The notes beneath the pieces are model-generated. The model did not search any database. It was not told where the DNA came from and saw only the letters and a list, made by a program, of their open reading frames with translations. Position numbers and translations under genes: made by a program. A stretch of 64,000 bases of DNA from DATJZG01 sp035499295 (GTDB taxonomy: Bacteria > Myxococcota > Myxococcia > Myxococcales > Anaeromyxobacteraceae). The stretch spans positions 1 through 64,000 of the forward strand of contig DATJZG010000034.1 in assembly GCA_035499295.1 (NCBI GenBank). The letters run 5' to 3'. Within the stretch, counting starts at the first letter, position 1, and each line of letters begins with the position of its first letter. Shown one piece after another: positions 34,018-42,782 of this stretch.

Positions 34018-35277
34018 GTGGGACCCCTCCCCTTCCCCGCAGCCTCGGTCGCCCGCCTGGGCGAGGTGCCCTGGGGCTCGCTCGCGGGCACCGCGCCCGC
34101 GCTCGAGCAGCCCCTCGCCTCGGTGCTCGGCGGCGCGCCCGCCGAGGACGTCCTCGACCACTTCCTCCGCTCCCGCCGCGATCTCGGCCCCGACGGACGG
34201 CGAGCGGCGGCCGAGGCCCTCTTCGGCGTCGGCCTGTGGCGGCGTCGCCTCGAGTACCACGCCGGGGAGGGCGCCGGGCCACTCGAGCTCCTGGCGGTGC
34301 TCGTCCGGGACCTCGCCGGGCTCGAGGGCGCCGAGGCGATCTGCAGCCTGCGGCGCGCCCTCCCGCCCCGGCGTCCGGCGCCCGCGGACCTCGCGACCTT
34401 CTACTCCCTCCCCGCCTGGCTCGCCGAGACGCTCCGCCGCGAGGCGGGTCCGGGCGAGGCCGGCGAGGCAGCCGATGCGCTCAACCGCCCCGGCCCCGTC
34501 TTTCTCCGGGCGAACCGGACCCGCACCGAGCGCGGTGCACTCCGGCTCCGGCTCGAGGAGGAGGGGGTCCTCGCCCGCCCGGCGAGGTTCGCGAGGGACG
34601 GTCTCGAGGTCCTCTCCCCCCGCCCCAACCTGCTCGCGCTCCCCTCCTTCCGCGAGGGGCTCTTCGAGGTGCAGGACGAGGGGAGCCAGCTCCTCGGGCT
34701 CGCGGTCGGGGCGATGGCGGGCGACCGGGTCCTCGACCTGTGCGCGGGAGCGGGGGGGAAGTCTCTCCTCCTCGCCGCCGAGGTCGGGGAGCGCGGGGAG
34801 GTGCACGCCTGCGATCGCGACCCGGAGCGGCTCGACCGGCTCCGCCGCCGCGCCTCGAAGGCGCAGGCGGGGAACATCACCGTCGGCGGGGGCGCGCCGC
34901 CTTCGCGGGAGCGCTTCGACCGGGTCCTCGTGGACGCCCCCTGCTCCGGGCTCGGCGCGCTCCGGCGCGGTCCCGACGTGCGCTTCCGGGTCGACCCCGA
35001 CTCCTTCGGCTCCCTGCCCTCGCTCCAGCTCGAACTGCTCCTGCGAGGCGCCGACGCCGTCCGGCCCGGCGGCCGGCTCGTCTACGCCACCTGCACCTTC
35101 CGCCGGGAGGAGAACGAGGAGGTGGTGGTCGCCTTCGAGCGATCGCGCCCTTCCTTCGAGAGAGCCGACGCGCTTTCCCTCCCGCCGCCTCGGGCGGGGG
35201 GCCTGCTCTCGCTCTGGCCGCACCGCCACGGGACGGACGGTTTCTTCGCCGCGGCCTGGCAGCGCGCGGCGGGGTGA
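34018..35277 (+). CDS. RsmB/NOP-family RNA cytosine-C5 methyltransferase
   Basis: 419-aa RNA m5C methyltransferase of the RsmB type. Motif I DRVLDLCAGAGGKS, motif IV DAPCSGLGALRRGPD with the release cysteine, and motif VI RLVYATCTFRREENE with the catalytic cysteine are all present. The N-terminal half (VLGGAPAEDVLDHFLRSRR onward) is the NusB-like/PUA-like region that binds RNA. Usual target in the family is C967 of 16S rRNA, but family members differ. Start is GTG at 34018; ends before the acyl-CoA dehydrogenase promoter. Confidence 0.88.
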   Translation: MGPLPFPAASVARLGEVPWGSLAGTAPALEQPLASVLGGAPAEDVLDHFLRSRRDLGPDGRRAAAEALFGVGLWRRRLEYHAGEGAGPLELLAVLVRDLAGLEGAEAICSLRRALPPRRPAPADLATFYSLPAWLAETLRREAGPGEAGEAADALNRPGPVFLRANRTRTERGALRLRLEEEGVLARPARFARDGLEVLSPRPNLLALPSFREGLFEVQDEGSQLLGLAVGAMAGDRVLDLCAGAGGKSLLLAAEVGERGEVHACDRDPERLDRLRRRASKAQAGNITVGGGAPPSRERFDRVLVDAPCSGLGALRRGPDVRFRVDPDSFGSLPSLQLELLLRGADAVRPGGRLVYATCTFRREENEEVVVAFERSRPSFERADALSLPPPRAGGLLSLWPHRHGTDGFFAAAWQRAAG

Positions 35278-35332
35278 GATCAGCGTAATTCCAGGCAAGT
35301 CAACGATCGCTTTTGCTCGCCCTCCGATGGGC

Positions 35333-35361
35333 ATGCACGCACCGCGTCAGATGGATAGATT
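35333..35361 (+). promoter_or_regulatory. Candidate promoter of acyl-CoA dehydrogenase gene 1
   Basis: ATGCAC (35333-35338) and TAGATT (35356-35361) are 17 bases apart and would start transcription near 35368, immediately before the operator at 35373-35388. The arrangement resembles the promoter of the second acyl-CoA dehydrogenase gene. Confidence 0.45.
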
Positions 35362-35372
35362 GTGGTCGTGGA

Positions 35373-35388
35373 CTGATTCTCGAATCAA
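35373..35388 (+). promoter_or_regulatory. Operator shared with second acyl-CoA dehydrogenase gene
   Basis: CTGATTCTCGAATCAA contains the inverted repeat TGATTC-N2-GAATCA. Its reverse complement, TTGATTCGAGAATCAG, differs at one position from the element at 48319-48334 ahead of the other acyl-CoA dehydrogenase gene. It overlaps or follows the predicted start site, as a repressor site would. Confidence 0.65.
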
Positions 35389-35412
35389 CGCCCCCTCATC
35401 GCGGAGGAAGAA

Positions 35413-37353
35413 ATGGCCGAGCCCGAGAACAAGGAGCGTCTGGACGAAGTCGCGCACTCCCGGGAGGTTGCCGAGGCAGCGCGCGAAGCCGAGTGGCAGG
35501 GCAAGGGCTTCCTTCGCGACCTGTTCCTCGGACGGTTCGACTTCGACCTCATTCACCCCTACCCCCTCGCCGAGCTCGACGCCGACCGGCCGGCGTTCAA
35601 GCGCTTCGAGGAGGAGTTCGGGCGCTTCCTGCGCGAGAAGGTCGACCCGGACGCCATCGACGAGCACGGCGACTACCCCGCCGAGGTCATCGACGGGCTG
35701 CGCCAGATGGGAGCCTTCGGGATGAAGATCCCGAAGGAGTACGGTGGGCTCGGGTTCAGCCAGGTCGAGTACGGGAGGATCATGCAGCTCGTCGGAAGCC
35801 GAGACGGAAACCTGACGGCGCTCCTCTCGGCGCACCAGTCCATCGGCGTCCCGCAGCCGCTCAAGCTCTTCGGCTCGGAGGAGCTGAAGAAGCGCTACCT
35901 GCCCCGCTGCGCGCGCGGCGCCATCTCCGGGTTCGCGCTCACCGAGGTCCTGGTCGGCTCCGACCCGGCGCGCCTCTCCACCACCGCCGAGCTCTCTGCC
36001 GACGGCACTCACTACGTCCTGAACGGCCAGAAGCTCTGGTGCACGAACGGCACCATCGCCGAGCTCCTGGTGGTGATGGCGCGCGACCCGAAGAGCGGCG
36101 CCATCAGCGCCTTCGTGGTGGAGACCGCCTGGCCGGGCGTGGAGGTGATGCACCGCTCCCGCTTCATGGGCCTGCGCGCGCTCGCCAACGCGGTGCTGCG
36201 CTTCGACCAGGTGAAGGTCCCGAAGGAGAACCTCATCGGGAAGGAGGGGCGCGGCCTCAAGATCGCGCTCACCACGCTCAACGCCGGGCGGCTCTCCATC
36301 CCCTCGGCAGTGGTCGGGGGGGCCAAGGTGGCGCTCGAGCTCGACCGGAAGTGGTCCTCGGTGCGCGCCCAGTGGGGCATGGAGATCGGGCGTCACGAGG
36401 CCATCACCCACAAGCTCGCCCGCATCGCCGCCACCACCTACGCCATGGAATCCATGTCCGACCTGGCGCAGGCGCTCGCCGACAAGAAGGGCTACGACAT
36501 CCGGCTCGAGGCGGCGGCCGCGAAGGAGTGGAACACCGTCCAGGCCTGGCGGATCTTCGACGAGACCATGCAGATCCGCGGCGGGCGCGGCTACGAGAGG
36601 AAGTCGTCGCTCGAGGCCCGCGGCGAGGCCGGGGTGGGGGTGGAGCGCTGGATGCGCGACGCCCGCATCAACCTCATCTTCGAGGGCTCCTCGGAGATCA
36701 TGCACCTCTTCATGGCGCGGGAGGCGGTGGACAAGCACCTCAAGGTGTCGGGCATCCTCATCGATCCCAAGGCGTCCCTGGTCCAGAAGCTCGGAGCCCT
36801 GCCCCGGGTGGCGGCGTTCTACTTCACCTGGTACCTGGGCCTGTGGGCGCGCGGGCTGGCGACGCCCTTCCGCTTCCGCGGGCTGGGGGCGCTCGGCCGC
36901 CACCTGCGCTTCGTCGACCGCGCCGGCCGCAAGCTCGCCCGGCAGGTGTTCCACGGCATGGTGGTCTACGGCCCCAAGCTGGAGAGGAAGCAGGGCTTCC
37001 TCTTCCGCCTGGTGGACGTGGCCAACGAGCTCTTCGCGACCGCCGCGAGCGTGTCGCGGGCCGTCGCCACCGGCGCGACCGGGCGCCCCGGCGCCGCCGA
37101 GGGCCGAGTCCTGGCCGACCGATTCGCCGTCGCCTCCACCCGCAAGGTGAAGGAGCTCTTCCGCGAGCTGTGGCGGAACTCGGACCAGGCCGACTACGAG
37201 CTCGGGCGGGCGGTGCTGGACGGAAAGCACGCCTGGCTGGAGGGCGGCGCGGTCGGCCTCGGGCTCACCGCCGAGGAGCTCGCTCCCCGCCTCGCTGCCG
37301 CGGAGAAGAAGGGGGAAAAGGAGCGGCAGCCGGCGCCGGCCGAGGTGGCCTGA
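35413..37353 (+). CDS. Acyl-CoA dehydrogenase (long-chain type, extended C-terminus)
   Basis: 646-aa flavoprotein of the acyl-CoA dehydrogenase family with an N-terminal domain (GFLRDLFLGRFDFDLIHPYP), FAD/substrate motifs (KIPKEYGGLGFSQVEYGR, YVLNGQKLWCTNGTIAELL), RGGRGYERKSSLEARGE and the catalytic-base segment NLIFEGSSEIMHLF. The last 170 residues are an extra helical region like that of very-long-chain acyl-CoA dehydrogenases, which helps membrane binding. It is not in an operon with other beta-oxidation genes. The ATG at 35413 follows a GGAGGAAG ribosome-binding site. Confidence 0.93.
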   Translation: MAEPENKERLDEVAHSREVAEAAREAEWQGKGFLRDLFLGRFDFDLIHPYPLAELDADRPAFKRFEEEFGRFLREKVDPDAIDEHGDYPAEVIDGLRQMGAFGMKIPKEYGGLGFSQVEYGRIMQLVGSRDGNLTALLSAHQSIGVPQPLKLFGSEELKKRYLPRCARGAISGFALTEVLVGSDPARLSTTAELSADGTHYVLNGQKLWCTNGTIAELLVVMARDPKSGAISAFVVETAWPGVEVMHRSRFMGLRALANAVLRFDQVKVPKENLIGKEGRGLKIALTTLNAGRLSIPSAVVGGAKVALELDRKWSSVRAQWGMEIGRHEAITHKLARIAATTYAMESMSDLAQALADKKGYDIRLEAAAAKEWNTVQAWRIFDETMQIRGGRGYERKSSLEARGEAGVGVERWMRDARINLIFEGSSEIMHLFMAREAVDKHLKVSGILIDPKASLVQKLGALPRVAAFYFTWYLGLWARGLATPFRFRGLGALGRHLRFVDRAGRKLARQVFHGMVVYGPKLERKQGFLFRLVDVANELFATAASVSRAVATGATGRPGAAEGRVLADRFAVASTRKVKELFRELWRNSDQADYELGRAVLDGKHAWLEGGAVGLGLTAEELAPRLAAAEKKGEKERQPAPAEVA

Positions 37354-37356
37354 CCC

Positions 37357-38415
37357 CTAGCGCTCCGCTTCCCGGGCGAGTTCGGAGAGGTCGCGGGCGA
37401 AGGCCCGCACCTCCTCGGGGGCGGTGTCCCAGGAGCACATGAGCCGGGCGCCGCCCCAGCCGATGAAGTCGTAGAACCTCCAGCCGCGCTCGTGCATCCC
37501 CTCGCGCACGCGGGGGGGCAGCTCGAGGAAGATGCTGTTCGCCTGGCGCGGGTAGAGCACCTTCACTCCGGGCAGGTCCTTCACGAGCGAGTGGAGCAGC
37601 TCGGCCATGGCGTTCGAATGGGTGGCGTGGCGCAGCCAGGCGCCGTCCTTCAGCATCCCCACCCAGGGGGCGGCGAGGAAGCGCATCTTGGAGGCGAGCT
37701 GTCCCGCCTGCTTGCAGCGGTAGTCGAACTCCTTCGCCAGCTGGCGGTCGAAGAACACCACCGCCTCGCCGGCCGCCATGCCGTTCTTCGTGCCGCCGAA
37801 GCAGAGCACGTCCACCCCCGCCTGCCAGGTGATCTCCTTGGGGGCGCAGCCCAGCGAGGCGACCGCGTTCGCGAAGCGGGCCCCGTCCATGTGGATGCGG
37901 AGGTTGTGGGACTTCGCCTTGGCCCAGACGGCCTTGAGCTCGTCCGGGGTGTAGACGGTCCCGAGCTCGGTGGCCTGGGTGAGGCTCACCGCGCGCGGCT
38001 TGGGGTAGTGGATGTCGGTGCGCCGGCGCACCATCCACTCCACCCCGGTCGGGTCCACCTTCCCGTCCTTGCCCGCCACGGTGAGGACCTTGGTGCCGTT
38101 GGAGAAGAACTCCGGCGCCCCGCACTCGTCGGTCTCCACGTGCGCGGTCTCGCTGCAGAGGATGGAGTGGTAGCTCTGGCACAGCGAGGCGAGCGCGAGC
38201 GAGTTGGCGCTCGTGCCGTTGAAGACAAAGAACACCTCGCAGTCGGTCTCGAAGAGCTGGCGGAGGAGGTCGGCGGCGCGCGCGGTCCAGGGATCGTCCC
38301 CGTAGGCGGGCACGTGGCCGGCGTTGGCCTCGCCGGCCTCCGCCCAGGCCTCGGGGCAGATCCCGGCGTAGTTGTCGCTCGCGAACTGACGACGCTCTCC
38401 CGCTGGCGGTCCCAT
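37357..38415 (-). CDS. Low-specificity L-threonine aldolase family protein
   Basis: 352-aa PLP-dependent enzyme. RQFASDNYAGICPEAW at the N-terminus, the H-A-x-x-E-T-D-E region (CSETAHVETDECGAPEF), HMDGARFANAVASLG, and the PLP-lysine motif FGGTKNG are the usual threonine aldolase landmarks; WLRHATHSNAMAELL is also typical. It cleaves L-threonine or L-allo-threonine to glycine and acetaldehyde. It is convergent with the dehydrogenase gene, with only 3 bases between stops. Confidence 0.9.
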   Translation of the reverse strand: MGPPAGERRQFASDNYAGICPEAWAEAGEANAGHVPAYGDDPWTARAADLLRQLFETDCEVFFVFNGTSANSLALASLCQSYHSILCSETAHVETDECGAPEFFSNGTKVLTVAGKDGKVDPTGVEWMVRRRTDIHYPKPRAVSLTQATELGTVYTPDELKAVWAKAKSHNLRIHMDGARFANAVASLGCAPKEITWQAGVDVLCFGGTKNGMAAGEAVVFFDRQLAKEFDYRCKQAGQLASKMRFLAAPWVGMLKDGAWLRHATHSNAMAELLHSLVKDLPGVKVLYPRQANSIFLELPPRVREGMHERGWRFYDFIGWGGARLMCSWDTAPEEVRAFARDLSELAREAER

Positions 38416-38478
38416 GGACCGCGCATTGTAGCCGCGCTCCCGGGCGGGCGCACCCGCCCCGACGTCACCGCCCCGACG

Positions 38479-40404
38479 TCACGGCACCGCGTGCCGCACC
38501 GGGGTGGCGAGCGACTCGGCGACCACCCGGGTCACTTCCTCGAGCGTGTAGGGCTTCTGCAGGAGCCGGACCCCGTCGGTGGTCTGCGCCCCCTCGCCGT
38601 CGACCGAGTAGCCGGAGGAGAGGACCGCCCGCACCGCCGGATTCACCTCGCGCATGAGCGCGAGCACGTCGCGGCCGTCCATGTCCGGCATCATCACGTC
38701 GACGATCACCAGGTCGAGGTGATGGTGGTTCTTCCGGTACAGCTCGAGGGCCTCGTTCCCGCCGTCGGCCACCAGCACCTGGTGGCCGGCCTTCTCGAGC
38801 AGCCGCCGCAGAACGTCGCGCACCACCCGCTCGTCGTCGACCACCAGGATCCGCCGGTGAGCCTCGACGGCGGGGACGAGCTCGGAGTCCTCCTGCCGGG
38901 AGGCGGTCTCCACCAGAGGCAGGTAGAGGGTGAAGGTGCTGCCCCGCCCCGGCTCGCTCGCCACCTCCACCCCGCCGCGGTGGTTCTTGATCGTGCCGTA
39001 GACGGCGGCCAGGCCGAGACCCGACCCCTTGCCGACGTCCTTGGTGGTGAAGAAGGGCTCGAAGAGGTGGGCCTTCGTCTCCTCGCTCATGCCCGAGCCG
39101 GTGTCCGCGACGTCGAGCGCCAGGTAGCGGCCGGGGGCGACGTCGAGGCGCGAGGCCTCGATGTGCTCGCGGGAGAGCGCCGCCACCCGGGAGGAGAACG
39201 TCAGCTCGCCTCCTTCCGGCATGGCGTCGCGGGCGTTGAGCGCCAAGTTGAGCAGCGCGTTGTGGAGCTGGGCCGAGTCGCCCAGCGTCGTCGAGGGCCG
39301 GGCGGCCAGGTCGTGCCGGATGACGATGCGCTTGTCGATACTGCGGCGCAGGAGCGCCATCACGTCCTGCACGGTCCCGTGCATGTCGACCGGCACCGTC
39401 TGCAGGGTCCCCTTGCGGGCGAAGGCGAGGAGCTGCCGGGTGAGCCTCGTCGAGTGCTCGGCGGCGGTCACGATCATCTCCGCCAGCTCGCGCAAGTCCG
39501 GATCCCTCTCCAGCGCCTGGGCGAGCAGCTCGCCCGCCGAAAGGATGCCGGTGAGCTGGTTGTTGAAGTCGTGGGCGACGCCGCCGGCGAGCTGCCCGAT
39601 CGCCTGCAGCTTCTCCGACTGGCGCAGGCGCTCCTCCATGGCGCGCTGGGCGGTGATGTCCCGGCCGACGGCCACGATCGAGACCACGTCCCCGCGCTCG
39701 TCGAGGACCGCCTTGTCCGACCAGGCCACCCAGCGCCAGCCGTCCTGGGTCATCACCCGCTGCTCCACCACGCAGGCGTGCGGCGGGAGGAAGAGCTTCT
39801 CGAGCGCCTGCAGGGTGGCGCCCCGGTCCTCGGCGTGGACGAGGGGCATGAAGCGCTCCCCGAGCAGCTCCTCCTCGGTCTTGCCGAACAGGCGGCAGTA
39901 GGAGGGGCTCGCGAAGCGCAGGCGCCCGTCCACGTCCGCCTCGACGAGGAGGTCGTGCTGGTTCTCCACCAGGTGGCGGTAGCGCAGCTCGCTGCGGCGC
40001 AGCGCCTCCTCGGCCCGCTTGCGCGGCCCCACGTCGGTGAACATCACCGCCACCTCGCCCGGGTCGACGGCGAAGGCGTGGACCTCGAAGGCTCCGGCGA
40101 GGCGGTCGTCCTGGTACTCGATGACCTCGTTCCTCCAGGGGATCCCGCTGCGCGCCACCTCGCGGTAGCGCTCCGGGATCTCGGTGCGGGTGAGCGGCGG
40201 GAAGGCCTCCTCCAAGGTCTTCCCCACGAAGGCGGAGTGGGAGACGCCGAGGAGGCGGTCGGCTCCCCCGTTCGCCGCCACGAAGACGAGCCTCCCGTCC
40301 GGCTCCAGGCGGTAGAGGTGCAGCCCCATGGGAGCGGAGTCGACGATCCGCCGGTAGCGATCGTCGCCCTCGCCCGGGGCAGCGGGGATCACAGGTTGGA
40401 CCAT
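38479..40404 (-). CDS. Hybrid histidine kinase (PAS-PAS-HisKA-HATPase-REC)
   Basis: 641-aa sensor kinase. PAS domains span about residues 15-125 and 140-255, the phospho-acceptor His278 is in GGVAHDFNN, the ATPase motifs are NALLNLALNARDAM (N box), DTGSGM (G1) and GSGLGLAAVYG (G2), and a C-terminal receiver has Asp569 in VIVDVMMPDMDG and a conserved Lys in QKPYTLEE. No transmembrane segment is visible, so it senses a cytoplasmic signal. Start ATG 40404 is the first that aligns with the PAS domain; a longer in-frame start exists at 40500 but overlaps the next gene. No cognate output protein lies nearby. Confidence 0.9.
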   Translation of the reverse strand: MVQPVIPAAPGEGDDRYRRIVDSAPMGLHLYRLEPDGRLVFVAANGGADRLLGVSHSAFVGKTLEEAFPPLTRTEIPERYREVARSGIPWRNEVIEYQDDRLAGAFEVHAFAVDPGEVAVMFTDVGPRKRAEEALRRSELRYRHLVENQHDLLVEADVDGRLRFASPSYCRLFGKTEEELLGERFMPLVHAEDRGATLQALEKLFLPPHACVVEQRVMTQDGWRWVAWSDKAVLDERGDVVSIVAVGRDITAQRAMEERLRQSEKLQAIGQLAGGVAHDFNNQLTGILSAGELLAQALERDPDLRELAEMIVTAAEHSTRLTRQLLAFARKGTLQTVPVDMHGTVQDVMALLRRSIDKRIVIRHDLAARPSTTLGDSAQLHNALLNLALNARDAMPEGGELTFSSRVAALSREHIEASRLDVAPGRYLALDVADTGSGMSEETKAHLFEPFFTTKDVGKGSGLGLAAVYGTIKNHRGGVEVASEPGRGSTFTLYLPLVETASRQEDSELVPAVEAHRRILVVDDERVVRDVLRRLLEKAGHQVLVADGGNEALELYRKNHHHLDLVIVDVMMPDMDGRDVLALMREVNPAVRAVLSSGYSVDGEGAQTTDGVRLLQKPYTLEEVTRVVAESLATPVRHAVP

Positions 40405-40492
40405 CGCGCTCCGTGATTGTAGCGGCCCGCGCTCACGGGGAGCGAATTGGGCGCCACCTACATCCTGCGTCATTGCGCACAGCCGCCCACCT

Positions 40493-41140
40493 TCACCCAT
40501 GGCGGAAGGGGCCGTTCTTCCAGAGGGCGCCGGCGAGGCGCCAGGCGCCGTAGGCGAAGAAGGGAGCCGCGAGCACGTCGAGGGTGTAGTGAACGTGCTG
40601 CAGGAGGACGCAGGCTCCGACCGCCACGGCGCAGAGGAGGAGGACGACGCGCGAGCGCCGGCTGGGCATCGCCAGGGAGACGAGGAACAGGGTGGCGGTG
40701 TGCCCGGAGAAGAAGAGGTCGCGGGTGAGCACCTGCGAAGTCCCTCCCAGGCGCTCCACCAGCGGGTCCTGCAGATCGATCATCCCGGGGGGAGGATCGA
40801 ACGGGGCGACCCACATCACCGCCATCCGGAAGAGCACCATGAGGACGTAGGCCTCGGCGCCGGCGACGAGCAGCCGGGGGCGGCGCGCCAGGAGGGCCAC
40901 CCCCGCGAGGAGGCCCACGTAGATGAGGGCGAAGGTGAGCCAGGTCAGGTCTCGCGGGGCGAAGAGCGCCAAGACCGGATCGGGGAGTACCACTCCCGGC
41001 CTCCGCTCCACCCGCTTCACGAAGGCGGCGAGCGCGGCGAGCGCGGCGAGGAGCGCAGGGACGGTGGCGGCGAGGTGGACGCGGAAGGCCTTGCGCCCCC
41101 ACGCCTCCCGCCACGTCGCTTCCGCCGGAATCGCGCCCAC
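40493..41140 (-). CDS. PAP2_C / sphingomyelin-synthase-like membrane protein
   Basis: 215-aa protein with about six transmembrane helices. The C-terminal motifs DLFFSGHTATLFLV and HVHYTLDVLAAPFFAY match the catalytic H-x-x-x-D type triad (His, His, Asp) of the sphingomyelin-synthase/phosphatidic-acid-phosphatase PAP2_C group, which transfer or remove phosphate head groups from lipids. Start is GTG at 41140 behind a GAGGGGAG ribosome-binding site. It is transcribed toward the histidine kinase gene. Substrate not determinable. Confidence 0.75.
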   Translation of the reverse strand: MGAIPAEATWREAWGRKAFRVHLAATVPALLAALAALAAFVKRVERRPGVVLPDPVLALFAPRDLTWLTFALIYVGLLAGVALLARRPRLLVAGAEAYVLMVLFRMAVMWVAPFDPPPGMIDLQDPLVERLGGTSQVLTRDLFFSGHTATLFLVSLAMPSRRSRVVLLLCAVAVGACVLLQHVHYTLDVLAAPFFAYGAWRLAGALWKNGPFRHG

Positions 41141-41451
41141 GGGCTCCCCTCGAGGCGCGCATCCTCGCACGGAGGGCCCGGGGCCACGAGAAATTCGCCC
41201 CCCGGAAAGAAGGCACCGGCCCCGGGACCCAGCTTCCCGGGCGCAGGCCGGCCGCCGGCACTCGCCGTGGAGGGATTTCGGCGACTGCGGCGTGATCCCG
41301 AAGCCGGTGCCCACTCCCCTCGAGGCGGCCCGCTCGGAGCTCCCCGAGGAAACCCGCACGGGATGTAAGCACTTGTTCCGGGAGGGGTGAAGGCCCTCTA
41401 CGGGCGCCCCCTCCAAACGGGAGGTGAACCCGGACCGAGCGTCGCTCGACC
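41141..41451. other. Intergenic region without a supported gene
   Basis: The 311 bases between the PAP2_C-like gene and the PilZ gene hold only extensions of shadow frames. I see no clear promoter, hairpin or small gene. The leftward frame is open across this stretch but its residues are Arg/Pro/Gly-rich and not family-like, so it was not annotated. Confidence 0.6.
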
Positions 41452-42441
41452 TCAGGCGCGGTCGTTTCCGGCGAAGGCGATCTGGCCGAGGAGGGCGGCG
41501 ACCTCCGGATCACGCGGCGAGAGCGAGAGCGCGCGGCGGAGGAGAGCGATGGCTCCCGAGAACTCTCCCGCCGACACGGCCGAGACCGCCCGGTCGAAGC
41601 ACTCCTGCGCCTCCGCCGGGCGAGCGCTCTGGCGGGCGGGGGCGGGAGCGCCCCCGGGCCTCCACCGCCGCGGCGCCGCGTGAGTCGCGTAGGCGGCGAG
41701 CGCCTGCGCCGGCGCCGCTCGCGGGGCGGCGGAGGGCACGAGGCTCTCGACGGGCGGCGGGATCCAGGGACGCGGCGTCGCCCGCCCCGGCGGGCTCTCC
41801 ACGCCCCTCCGGCTCGGCGCCTGCGCCTCGATCTCCGAGAGCGCCGCCTTCCAGCGCCATGCCGGGGCCGCCTCTCCGAGGGAGAGGGTGAGGATGCGGC
41901 GGTCGAGCAACGCGAAGACGACCCGGCTCACCTGCGCCGGCGCGAGCGGCCCCTTGAGCAGGCGCTCGATGGTCGTCCCGTCCTCGAGGAGCTTCAGGAC
42001 CCTCACCTCGTCGGGCGTGAAGTCGAGGATGTGCTGCGGCGGCGGGCGCAGGAAGAGCGCGGTGGCGGCGGCCAGCCGGTCGGGGACGCGGTGGAGGACT
42101 CCTTCCGGGTCCGGCTGCGAGACGAGGAGCTTGCGGAACCAGGCCCCCGGATCGACCCCCGCCTGCCGCTCGCTGAAGGAGACGCCGGCCCGGTGCCGGC
42201 CCTCTCCCGCCATCCAGGCGATGCGCCCGAGCACGCTCAGCGGGTTGGGAACGCGGGCGCTCTCGATGATGAGGCGCGCCGCCCTCCCCACCTCGAGCGG
42301 CCGGGGCGAGACGATCTGGCATCCGCCCGGACTCAGGTCCTCCGTCTCGGCGAGCCAGCCCGCGCCCGCGTGCGCGACGGTCACCCGGCAGCGCGCCGGC
42401 AGGCGCGGCGACTTGCGCGGGTTGACGATGAAGTCGTTCAC
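41452..42441 (-). CDS. PilZ domain protein with C-terminal TPR-like region
   Basis: 329-aa protein. The N-terminus carries the c-di-GMP-binding PilZ pattern RKSPR (RxxxR) followed by DLSPGGCQI (D/NxSxxG). A middle region (LDFTPDEVRVLKLLEDGTTIERLL) resembles winged-helix/DUF4388-like modules of myxobacterial proteins, then an Ala/Pro-rich linker from about 215, and a tetratricopeptide-like C-terminus (AQECFDRAVSAVSAGEFSGAI, ALSLSPRDPEVAALLG). It probably links cyclic-di-GMP to a partner. Start is ATG at 42441. Confidence 0.82.
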   Translation of the reverse strand: MNDFIVNPRKSPRLPARCRVTVAHAGAGWLAETEDLSPGGCQIVSPRPLEVGRAARLIIESARVPNPLSVLGRIAWMAGEGRHRAGVSFSERQAGVDPGAWFRKLLVSQPDPEGVLHRVPDRLAAATALFLRPPPQHILDFTPDEVRVLKLLEDGTTIERLLKGPLAPAQVSRVVFALLDRRILTLSLGEAAPAWRWKAALSEIEAQAPSRRGVESPPGRATPRPWIPPPVESLVPSAAPRAAPAQALAAYATHAAPRRWRPGGAPAPARQSARPAEAQECFDRAVSAVSAGEFSGAIALLRRALSLSPRDPEVAALLGQIAFAGNDRA

Positions 42442-42529
42442 TCGCCCGCCACAATAACGCCGCCCCCCCGTTAGAGGGAGTACCTCGGCGGAGCGACAGG
42501 GAGATCCCCTTCCTGGAGCGCGCCTTTCC

Positions 42530-42706
42530 CTACCCCGGCCCCTTCCCGGCCGCCCGCAGGGATTCGAGGAGGTAGGCGCCGAAGAGCGTCGTCATCGCGA
42601 GTGCCGCGACTCCCCCGAGGACGAGGGCGGCGACGACGACCAGGCGGGCGGGGCCGCGAGGGGGGAGCGGGAGCTCGGTCTTGATGAGTCGGCGGACCGG
42701 TTTCAC
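42530..42706 (-). CDS. Small single-pass membrane protein (58 aa)
   Basis: Short reading frame from GTG 42706: VKPVRRLIKTELPLPPRGPAR, then one strong transmembrane stretch (LVVVAALVLGGVAALAMTTL) and FGAYLLESLRA at the end. It was found by reading the sequence since it is shorter than 60 residues. No clear ribosome-binding site precedes the GTG, so the gene is only suggested. It would be divergent from the E2-like gene at 42783. Confidence 0.4.
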   Translation of the reverse strand: MKPVRRLIKTELPLPPRGPARLVVVAALVLGGVAALAMTTLFGAYLLESLRAAGKGPG

Positions 42707-42782
42707 TGGAAGGGAGTAACCTCACCACATCGCGCTCGCCGGCGCAATTGACAACCCGGCGGCGAGCGTTGAAGGGTTCCGC

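Noticed and set aside
40416..40421. TACAAT -10 for the histidine kinase gene
   Set aside because: No acceptable -35 at the right distance and too close to the start codon.
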